Shown: piece after piece, positions 51,401 to 63,400 of the stretch
Position numbering within the stretch: position 1 is the stretch's first letter
Layout of the letters: every line of letters starts with the position of its first letter
NCBI GenBank assembly: GCA_945898045.1
Contig: CAMDGG010000001.1
Coordinates: 1-64,000 of the forward strand
From: a bacterium UBP8_UBA817
Lineage (GTDB): Bacteria > Margulisbacteria > Marinamargulisbacteria > SXXA01 > SICP01
DNA length: 64,000 bases
Direction: 5' to 3'
The notes under the pieces: generated by a model
Told to the model about the DNA's origin: nothing
The model's input: only the letters and a program-made list of their open reading frames with translations
Databases searched by the model: none
Position numbers and translations under genes: made by a program

Positions 51401-54400
51401 CTCATGGAACAAGCACTCGAAGCTAAGGCCAATGAAAGTAATAGGGCCATGAATAAGATTGTTAGCGCGGCTGTTTCGATGATAGCGCAAGGGATTGAAG
51501 CGCTCGCTGCCAAAAAGGTCGCAAAGGCCAAATCCGGGGATGCTCGTGAAAAACGCAGCTTAAAAGTTGAGAAGAATAAAAAAAATATAAAACATCTTGA
51601 AAAGAAACAGGCTGACAAAAAAGCGCAAGGTAAAAAACTTAGTAAGAGCGACGCAAAAGATCTCAAACTACTACAAACCCGCACCAAAAAACTTGAAGCC
51701 AAACAGGAAAAATCTAACGCTAAGGCAGAGGCTAAAGAAAAAAAGAGTGGTCCAAAGCCCGTTACGAAAGCAGACAAGCTTCGCAATCATTGGCTTGGTG
51801 CACGCAACGAATTTAAAGGCGGTAGCAAATGGGCTAAGGTACTTCATACTATTGGCAGAGTTGCCGGTGGCGTCGGGCATATGCTCTACCGCCTTCTTAC
51901 TCTTCCTATTTACCTTATTAACAAAGCATTTACTGTGATTGCAAAAGTTCTGGCCTGGAAAGAGGCCCGCAACAACAAGGCAGCAGCTAAAACTATGAAG
52001 AAAAAAGAGGATAAGCAAGATAAAAAAATTAAAGCGAAAGAAGACAAAGTTAAAGAACTCTCTAACAAACTCAATGATGCTCAAGAGAAAAAAGAAAGTG
52101 GCGGCTTGGTTGTTCACCTAAGCGATAAAGAAAAAGCCTCTATTAACGCAGAAATTTCTACACTTCAAACTGATATCTCTAGCATGTCTGCATCTATGCA
52201 AAGTATGAAGATGACTAGAATCTCTCTAGAAACACCTAAGGTCTCCAAAGAACAAAGTGATGAGGGATCTAATCCCAACGTCACAGAAATACAACGCAAC
52301 GCAAAAGCCCGTGACCAAATGCGCAGCAAACGGCAATGGCGCGTCACGGGACACATGAGTCAGATACTGGCCAACATTATTGCAGACGGCATCATCTCTG
52401 CCTCAACCGGAAGCAACATGGGACTGGCAGGTCAAGCCAACCTGGCTAAAATCACAGATGGTATTGATGGTGACAATGTCTTGGCTGGTAATGACGGTGA
52501 TATGGGTATTAAAGATACGGCTGATCTGGAAAATGCAACTTTGGGAATGCAGCTTGAAAAAGCCAATTCACAGGCCTCGACAGAAGTCATGCGCATACAA
52601 AATCGATTTGATCAGGCCGCAGCAAGAGCACTGCGTCAACATGCCTTAGATCCCCTTATCAAGGCATCTCTTGGCATGAGCAGAAAACAACAAGAAGCCA
52701 CTATAGAACAAAAAAAACATGAATTGACCGATATGATCATCAGGATCCAACGCAGAAAACAAAAGGGGAGTGACTCTAATCCAACGCCAGTTACAAGAGA
52801 TGACATCATAAAAGAGATGGGATGGAAAGGTGCGGTCGCGGCCGGCATTATGACGGGCGGGATAAAATACGCCAATGCCGTGAGTAGATTCATGTTTGGA
52901 AACGGGAAAACATACGCCACAATTGATACAGACCTCAAAGACAAGGCCTCAGCAAAAGGGGATAAATCAGTCGAATCTAAACTCGACGAAAAAATTAATG
53001 AGTTAGAAAAGATGACCTCGCGTACCAAAGAGCAAGATACTACTCTGGTAGAATACAAGAATCATAAAAAGTTAATTGAAGATGTCAGAACTTTCGAAGG
53101 GAAAATACGGCAATCTGCAGAAGAAAAAGTCAAGCTGGCAGGACAACTCAGGGAATCAGGGGAAGATTCCTCCGCTGTTTCAAATCTTGTCCTTTCAGCT
53201 GACGAGGAAAAGGCTCTACCTGAAATGAAAATTAAGTTAGATGCTATGAATAAAGACCGAAAAAAAGAGTTCGGCATTGAAGACGCTAGTGTTAGCGGAT
53301 GGTCTAAATTAGGAGCTTATGCAAAACGTACAGGCTTTATGAACTTGCTTGGATTTAATGTTCAAATCCAGTCTGGAAAATCTGTACTCGCAAACTCGAA
53401 GAACGACAAACAGTTTCAGTTTGCTGTGCAGCAGTTGTTTTTAGAGAGACGTATTTTGGAAAGTAAAATTGCCTATGATGAGGCCCGTTCGACAGATGCA
53501 ACTTATGCGGATCAACTTTTGGGTCAACGCAGAATGCGTTTACAAGATGCGGAAAACGTATTAACGGTGGGCGCAAACTTAGAGCGAATGACCGAAGATT
53601 TAAAAGGCAATGCGATTTTAGAACCGGTTCAGAAATCGTTTCAAGAGTTACAAGACGTCACGGATAGGGTTTTAAAACTTGGGACATTTACGGAATCTGA
53701 TTTAGCCAGTGCCATGGGTACTCAGGACACTGAAGCTGTATCTAAACTCTTTAAATCCCTTGTCGATTCTGGTTATGCAGAAAAAGCTATGGCGACCATT
53801 CTTGTACCTGATGGCGTAGATGCTAATGGAAACCCAAAATTTTCAGAAAAACAAGTGCCTGCCATTATGATGACTGCCAAGTATTACAGTCGGATGTCGC
53901 GACATTCCGACAAAAATTCTGATGGCACGTTAGTAGATCCCGTGGATAGATTGATTAAAAACGCGGGTTTTACCGATACTAAAACAGCCAAAACACTTTT
54001 GACACAATTTTCGGGCTCTACTGAAGCGTTGGATAGCATTTATCGTGCAAGAAACGACATGGAAACGGCAGCGGCTACACTAATGAGTGGCATGACGCTA
54101 TCGACAACTCAAGTCTCTACATTTCAGAAGGCACTAAAGACATTATCTCCGGTAGATTTAGAAAAAAAGCTTCCTTCATTCATTATGACTCAGGGAACTG
54201 ATGGTGTATTAACGCCTGTAGAACTGGGTAAAACCACAGATCTTTCAAACCATGTCCCCATTATGGTTGTTAATGGAGATCCCGGCAACGAAGAGCTCTC
54301 TGTTCTCTGGGTAACCTCCTCTACAAGCGCAACTGAAGCTGCGTTGTTGGAAAAACTGCCCAAAGGAACACGATTATTTAAAGCGGAAACAGATAAAGCT

Positions 54401-57400
54401 TTATTACCAGACCCTAATTTTGAAGGATCAAAAGCGGCAGAGTATGACACGGCGGTCAGCAACGTGGTAGATGCGATGTCTTCCTCAAACCAGGTCTCCG
54501 TCGATAATGTTGCCGCCTTAACTAAACTCACTACCTTTTTAAATAATTTTACTAATACTACGGCCACTGCTGGGCATGCGCCGGCGGGATCTGCCGCGCA
54601 GGCTATTGGCAGAAGCCAAGGGTTTAACAAAGCATTGCGCGCTGTTAATTTGGCCACGCGGACGAGTATGGATGCACGAGATGATATCAGCAGGCGATTA
54701 TTGAACTCGGGGGTCGAGGAAGATGATATCAAGGCAATTCTCGAAGACTTATATAAAGACGAGCTCATAAATAAAACCACTGGCCAAGCTACCAACCTGA
54801 CGCCAGATAACATTAAGGCTGCAGTCTCTAAACGCAAAGGAGATACGGTGAAGGCCATTCTTCAACAATCACTCACCGATCAATACCAACAACGTACCAT
54901 CAAAGATGATATAGAGCGTCGTGGAGGTAAAACTCAAGCAGAATATCAGAGTTTTTTAAATCTTCTAGATACTTCGATCTCCCTCGCTGACACCACTTAT
55001 AACGCAGGAGGAGCCACCCCGAACACTAACGAACAGAACGCCCTCACGGCTTTAAAAACAGTTATTTCTGCCTATGGGCAAAAGGCTTCTGATACAGCTA
55101 ACGATCAAAAGCGGTTTGTTATGGGTGTTCGCACATCCAATGCCCAAGTGTTTAGTTACGATGATGTCAAATTTGATGTTTTTGGTAGTTTTGGCAAAGG
55201 CTTAACAGGAGCCGCACTTGAACGTCTTGACGTCGTAGCCCCACAGAACCGGCGCAACTTGGCCATTGGACGGGCGCAGGAAGAATTGGGTATTAATCCG
55301 GCACGGGCTGTGCGTAGTTTGCGGGAATTGTATAAAGAAGATTACATTCGGAATGAAGCGGGTGAAATTTTATATAATACTGATATGGCAGCCATGGCCA
55401 ATAAACCAAGCGCTGCCAACCCTCCTGTGTTACGCTTTAATGTCCAAAAGGCGTTTTTTGAAGATGTAGAAAAGGCAGCCTCCCGTATACACGGACACAT
55501 GAATACTGAGGGTGGCGCCCAAATTGCAGCACAGATTGTGATGGCAACAATCGACAACTTTAGCCAAGCTGGCAAAGAATATATGGAGGAAGAAACACGC
55601 AATTTTCTACCCCATTTGCTTCGCATATTTCAGAATGAAGCGCCAGAAGATGCCGAGAAACTTATCGCAGCGCTCATCGCGCAAAACCAGAACAACCCAA
55701 GAGGCCTAGCAACAGTGATGGACGGGATAAGTAGAGCTGGGCAGACAGACGTGCAATTTTTCAAAGGGCTTGTTGACCAAAATAAAGCCCAGCGATTTGC
55801 ATTGTCTGTATTGCAGCTTAACCTTGGTGGTCAAACAGCCTCTATGGGTCTAAATCCTACAGAAGAAGCTGCAATGATGATGGAACAAAGGGGTATTGAT
55901 GTCAACAAAAATGCGGCTGACTTTCGTCAGGCTATTATTAAATCGGAGAATATCGTCGATATTTTTGCCCATACGACTGCTGCCGATTTACAACAAGGGG
56001 GCTTCGCGGCAATTATAAAAAACGACCAAGATTTCGTGACAGTGGAGGAGAAATTAAAAGCAGTAGCAAGCGATAAAATGGCCCCCGATGGAAAACGTTT
56101 TCTTGCAAATCAGGCTCTCAGAAATATTTATGCAGCACGTGACAAATCTCCCAATACTAACGATATCGATCTTTTTTCTGGAGATACGACACTATCGCCT
56201 AAGGAGTTTGGCGCCATTGGACAATCAGGGCTTTTCTCTAAACCTCTGTATGGCAATAAGGGGGTTAATGAAAATTTAGAGGAGTTGGCTAACAAATTGC
56301 GAGATCCTAAGACACGCACGCAAACAGTTGCCGCACTCAATGCATCTGGTGGAGCCGGGATTCGTGATTTATCGATTCTACTGAGCCAAGCCAATAATTC
56401 AGATGTTGGTGCAGTACGACATGAATCCGCGGGGCAAAAAGGATTTGTTGCAGCGACCGCTATTTTGGATAATCTGATCGATATAAACTCGGCTGATTCT
56501 GAGGCCGTTTTATTTAAACTAGCACCTGTACTAGCAGGTCCGTTACGCTCTAGCCTACCAACACAAACGGTCAGCAAGTATCTAGACCAACCTAACTCAC
56601 AACGCACGACTGATCCAGATGCGTTGATAGCATTGGATTTAACAACACGCTTCAAAAATGACCAGGCGTCTTCACAACAGTTTTTAAACGGTGTTACGAC
56701 CTCTAACAAGGAGGGTGTTCGTAGTGCTACACCTGCTTTTATAAACGAACTTGATAATGCTGATGATGAAAAATTAAGAAAATTTGCGGCGTTAGTTGCA
56801 AAATCCTTGGCAACACAGTCCACTACGACGGGCGCAAACGGCCAAGATACACTTGTTGGAGACGAATTGTTGGCTACTGTCGCTATTCCTGTGTTGACTG
56901 AAGAACAGAATAAGAAATTTGCCGGTTATTTAGGTGAAGAGGTTGAGAAATTTAATAAGCATTTAACGGATGGAAATAAGATAGATATTGATGAGCGAAT
57001 TAATAAGTTGGCGGCTAGAACAGCACATGAGCACAAAGATAAGGCTGATCAGTTTAGAGATTCTTTAAACCATGGCATGCTCAGTCGTCGGCCTCAATTT
57101 TTACTTGGAAAAGATCTTAAAACAGGTCTTGCAGATGAAGCTAAGAAATTGGCAAACAAACCGGATTCATCTGCCGATGTCGCGGCGCTTAATACGTTCA
57201 ACCGAGATATGGTGTTGCATGGAGATAGACAGGCAGCCGCTGCGTTAATCACTGAGCTCCTTACAGTCACTACGCCAGAAGCTAAACAACACGCAAACGC
57301 CGCCAAGAGATTAACACGCTCCGTTGGCCAGTTGACCCTCAACCCCACCGAACGTCAACGCGCCTCTCTTGAGGCGTATTACACTGATGTGATGAAGACA

Positions 57401-60400
57401 ACAAAAGGTTTGATTGACAACCCAGATACTGCGGATACTATCAAAGAAATCCATCAACATGCACAAGATCAACTGCGCCTTCTCTCAGCACAGGCTCCCA
57501 CAGCCCCTGGCAAAGATACTGTTGCAACGCGCTTAGCAGGCGATATTCGTACAAACTTGTTCAAACTAGATTCTGCGGGCAACGCAGATCCGTCCAAAGC
57601 TGCAAAATCAATGGTATCAAATTCATTCCAAGCACGAGATCGTGGTCGCGATACCTTCTCAAAGATTACCACTTCCAGCACAGCCGCTCCAAATTCTCCG
57701 CAACAAAACGCCTTGGAAGCAGTTAAAAATTTCCGGGATAATATACTGGATGACAGCACCATAAGACCTGAAACTATGTTACAACATCTAAACACAAGTG
57801 TTGTAGGTAGTATAAATACGCTTACCGAAGGCGTAGATGCGCTGGGCAACCCAGCAGACCGACAATGGATGCGTACAGTGGGAGATTTAGCCCTTCTTTC
57901 ACATGAAAAAGACATAGATGAGTTTGCAAAAAAAACTGGTTCTGAGGGTGCCCATGCAAGAGCGCTCCAGGGTCCCCTCAAAGAAGCCAAAGCTCGTGTG
58001 ATGAAAACTTATTTATTGAATGCTACAGCAGATCAAATTAATACTTTTTCGAAAGATCCGAAGCGCGTCCAAATGCTTGCGGATATGTTGCCCGACATTG
58101 TCTTATCGAGAGAAGAAAAAACCATGCTGAATCCTACAGGCTCCAGAGAAACCTTGACCGACAAAACCCAAACTAGCCTCGATAAAGATGGGGTAGCTAT
58201 TCTCACAAAATTACTTAGCTCTGGTACGGACTATGAAGCCACTCGCCCGCTGATGCCAAAAATTTTAGATCTTTTAGATACACCTATGGGAAATGCTGAT
58301 CGCACCTCTTTAGAACCCCTTGTTGAAAAGCGTCTCACTCAGCAACTGTCCACACTTTCGAATACAGATACGGCTGCATTAAATGAAACGGCTCAACAAC
58401 TTTTGCAATTCCAGAACCATCAAGGAGGTGACGCCCTAGAACCTACTCAAGAACTCAAAGAAACGTTGGTGAAATTACTGCCGCCCGGAAATTCTGCGAT
58501 TCAGTACATAAAAGATGCCACTTCCTACAAAGAACTTAATCGTATCCTAAAAACTGTTACAGACCCTTCATTAGATAAAATAAAAGGGCATTTAGCTACC
58601 CTTGAGACAAAAGAAACTGCTTTTAAACAAGATCAGACGTTGGGAGAAAAACTTAAAGCTGGTGAAGCTATAGCCGACCATTCTGACGCGATAAATGAAA
58701 TGATGAAAGATCCAAAACGCATGGAGGCCTTTAAAAAATCGCATGGCCCTCAGTATCTTGAAATTCTTACTTCAATGCCCCGGAAACAATTACAAAAATT
58801 AAGCGATTCTCAAATAGATAGCTCCACTACCGTCTTAGCACACCCTGATCTTTCTCTGCTTTTAAATGGGACTAACAAAGACATTTTGGCTGGATATATG
58901 AATGGCGATCTCTCTTTATTTTTAGCCGCCACGCCAAAAGAACAAGCTGTTATGTTGCCTTTGTTGAATCTTGACCCAGGTAAATTCTCAACCTTGATGG
59001 AAAATGTAGAGAGTAAGACTCTCCCCCCAGCTGATCTTAAGGCTCTTCAAGATGGAAAAATATTGAATAAACAAGGGTTTATTCATCCCGAATTCTTATT
59101 GCCCGATGGCAATGGACTTAATCCAGTAGGGGCGGCAGCCGTGAGTGATCTTTTGCCAACAAATTCCGCCTCAATTATTCAGGAATTGAATGCTGCAGCC
59201 TCAGGGGTTGAGTCTCGAGAAAAACTTGTAGATACCCTCCAGAAGGAGGTGCGTAATTCTTCTAATATCTCCTCACAAGAAATGCAATCCAGCCTTCAAA
59301 CGCTACAAAAAATTAAATCAAAACTCCAAAATCGTACACAGGATGCCTTTGGCCAGCTAGCCGATATGGCAAATACAGCTCAAAAACAAGCGATGGACAA
59401 GGACGTCCAACCCTATCATGAAACTGTTGCAAAAATGGCTGGCACGTTGCAAAACATGCAACCTGAACTTCTTAAATTGGGCGTATCCCAAGACGCTATC
59501 GACAAACTCAAATCAAATGATCCCGATACATTACAGTTTGAAATACTAGATATCTTAAAAACTGCAAGAGCGAATGCAGGTGGTGGAGAGCAAATACAAC
59601 TCGACAAGATCACGCAACAATTATCTACAGCTGTTTTTGCGTATGCACTTGATCCTAAAGTTCAAGAACGTACAGCTGTCAAAGAAAATCTACAAAAGTT
59701 TTTAGGAACTTTATCTAAAGACGCAAAGAATCCTATTGCGATATTATTAAAAAACTCTGACAGCCCTGAGCTTTTGGATGGCATACTCACTCTATGTAAG
59801 GGCAAAGATAATGAAGCCATGCTTGCTGCTGTACTGCCTTTATGTTTTACAGACGCAACTATAAAAATAGATCCTGACAAAACAAAACCTGTAGACGCAA
59901 AGACACTTCAACTGATGTCCTTACTTCAAAGTAATCAAGAAGCCGGAAAAGATGCTGGAATTGCAATTTTGAATACATTATCACCAGATAAACAAGTCGA
60001 TATACTGAATCTACTTTATAGCGGCACCAATCCTAATGGGAGCGCACGCGATATCGCTGCACTGCTTCCTAAGACAACAGGCCCAGACAACAGCCCCATC
60101 GCCCTATCTAAATTACCTTTTTCTGATCTGCACGAAGAAGGATTGGCTCGGTTACTTCCTGTTTTAAACAAAATGGCATTAGCCACAGCGAAAAATATTA
60201 TTCCTCAGCTAAAAATCATGACCGATCCAAATCTAGAACCCTACGCCAACCAAATGAGTTTGCTGTTAAGTTCAGAATTACAGACCCCCGCGGGATTAAG
60301 AAGGATTACAGAATTAGAAGTCACTTCAAAGTTAATGAAAAAGGCGACTACTAACCCCGCTCAGTTTCAGACAGACCTAGCTGATAAAATTTTAAAGACA

Positions 60401-63400
60401 CCTATTGAATCGGATTTCTCATCTACATTTTCTATGCTCATGAGTGATCAAGCGTCTCAGCAACAAATCATCTCTCTGATGAATGCAAATCCTGCTGTAC
60501 GTGATCGATTGGTTTCTTTTGTAACATCTGACCAGTCAGGAACAATGATTAGCTCAAGGACACTAAATAGCATGATGCAAAGCACTCAATTTAAAGCGGC
60601 TGTTACAAAGAACATAGGCTCCAACAAAGATGTCTCAGGCGAACGTGCGGATTTGCTGTACCACGCCTTGAGATTGTCTAGCGCTAAAGGTATTAGACAA
60701 AAAGAGTCCATGACTTTTGAGTCTAGTCCCGATAAGGGAAAGGCCACTATAGGTAAGATGATGCAGCTGTCATTACAAGATGGCAAAACGTCTGACCTAC
60801 GTAATTTCTTCCTCCGTGACACAGCAACTAAAAATATGGTTCTTGATCATATTGCAGATGGTCTCGCAGGCACTCCTGGAGCGATTCTTTCTAAACAACA
60901 AGCCATGAAAGCGCTCAATGTACTGTATACCCCTGAGATGGCGGTTGGCGCTCTGGAAAAAGGATTTAAAGCACAATATGCACTCGCAACAAATCCACAA
61001 GAAAAAAATGCGGCTATAGACTCCTTTTTGAAAGAGACTCTCCAAAATCCAGATTTCTTATCGTCTCTCCCCCCTGCTCAGCGGAATAACATGATGGGGC
61101 AAGTGATGCGATCCGTTACAGCCTGGGTTGGCAAAAACGATGCGGGTATCAAAGCAACACTAGATGGACTCGCAAACGTAGCCAATGATCCAAACCATAC
61201 TGCTCCTGAACATGTCAGGGAACAAGCGAAAGAGATTACACTGCAGTTCAAAGACGAAACTGAGAAAGCGCAGTTTAGTAATGCAGAACAAACTCTGGAA
61301 ATAGAATATGCTAATGCAACAGATGCCACCGAAAAAAATGCAGCTATAGATAAATTTTTGAAAGCTAGCCAAGCTTTTCTAGCCTCTGCCTCCCCTGACA
61401 ATGTCAATGATAGGATCGACCACGTCTTCGACAATATTTCTGATTTGACAAAAGAACCCTCTCTGAAAATAGCTGTGATCAATTCTTTTATACAACAGAC
61501 TATTTTAGATAAAGATTTCTTAAAAAATATGCCCGATGACAACAGAAATAAACTCATCGAAAAAGTCTTAAATAATATCACCACCTTGCTGGAAGATCCT
61601 CACGCAGCAAAAACTATGCTCACCTATCTATCCACCCAAACAAACGCGGCCCCCCATGTGGCCACCCATGCAAAATCACTCTTGCAATCAGGCGCAGCAG
61701 CGCCCACTGCCTCTACATTATTGGCCGATTTACAAAACACACCAGAGTTTAAGACGAAGTGGGCGTCTGACCCAGCCTATAGAGAAACGATGTTGAAAGA
61801 GATGACGGAAGGCCTCAAAGCCTCTCCTCCAGACCCCATGATACTAGCCCTTGCAAGCCCGGGGATAGATGGCACGCGTCCACTAGATTCCCTACTAAAC
61901 GATACGTACCCTTCGCCCAAGGAACGTGCTGCTCGACAACGTTTCTTGGATAAACTTTATGAAGCCAAAACCAAAGATCCCTCTTTCAAGATTAAAGAAA
62001 AGGCAGAATTTGCTATGTGGATTGGAAAACACCAACCCGCCGGCAGTATCTCTGCTACACAATTTGTGGATTCAAAAAAGGGATTAACCCTAGAACAATC
62101 CCAAGATATCCACACAACGCTGAAAGACAATGGCTTTTTGGATGCGTCGGGTCGCGTGACACGTATGTTGGATTCTACAACCGTATCGGAGATCAAAGCC
62201 CTGTTTTCTACGTCTCTATCACCCGACCAAATCCAAGGTGTTTTGAGCACTCTAACTACGGCATCTTCTGGATCTCCTGCTAGCCAAACGTCCTTTTTGG
62301 TGAATGATTTATTGCCCAAGTTTGACCCTTCTTATAAAGCACATAAAAAGGGCTATACGAAGCAATTAACGGCTGCTTGTCAATCCGTTATGGATAGCAA
62401 AGATTTGTCGGATCAGCAGAAATTGGAATGGTTAAAAGTCTTGTCTAAACAAGGAAACGAAAAACATGAAACAGCTGCTTTAAAGGCGCTACACACCTAT
62501 ACGAACAAGATGGCTTCAACAGCAGTTACGAAAGAAGAAAAAGCTGCTGCAGCCGCGCAAAAAGCTATTTTTACGGAGCTATTGGCTTTTTCTATCACCT
62601 CTCAACCGAGCGTCTATCTTACTCAAGCCAATAACCAAATATCCCCCATGGGTCAATTGTTAAAGACAATTGTTGAGAACGATCTTAATGATCCCGCGAA
62701 TCCAGGGTCCGTTGTCTTTGGATTAACTTCTGCACTACAGAAAACACCGTATCCAATGTTTGTGATTGATACAGCGCTGGAGTATGTGTATCTCTCGAAA
62801 AGCACATTTACGGATAAGCGTGAACATTACAGAAGCGTTTTTAAAACGATGCTCAGAAAAGCTGCTGTGGAAAACAATGTCGGTGTAATGAACGCGCTAC
62901 ACGTCATGGGTAGCCATCTTGCTTATCAAGGACAAAGTGTCACATTTCTCCACGAGGTCTTATCTGAAACCAATACATTTACGCAAGGGGAATTATTGGG
63001 GATATCAGATTTGTCGCCGGTAAAAAAAGGGGAGTCCACGGCATCATTGCAAGCGCGAGCTAAAGACGATGCAGCGCGTGCAACCAAAGCATCTGATTTC
63101 TTATTAAAGCGCCTCTCTGCCCATGATAACGGATTTTTAACTTACGACAAGGCCTCTAAAACCTATATCCGTACAGCCAAAGAATTAACATCTCCTGATG
63201 AGCTCAAATTAGACGACTTTTTTCGAAATAAAGACTTCTTCCCTACACCACCCACCCAGGCAGATCGCACTCGAATTTTAAATTCAATGGTCAATGAATT
63301 AAGTGCGGGACCTCGACTTATTAGCTCAATGGTTAGCGCCGCTAAATCTGAGCCTGATTATCAACTGATTCGGTCACACAAAGAAAGTATGCCCGACGCG

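Noticed and set aside
52460-52510. RTX-like calcium-binding motif 'DGIDGDNVLAGNDGDMG' in the giant protein
   Set aside because: Only one degenerate instance, no tandem nonapeptides; insufficient to call an RTX protein
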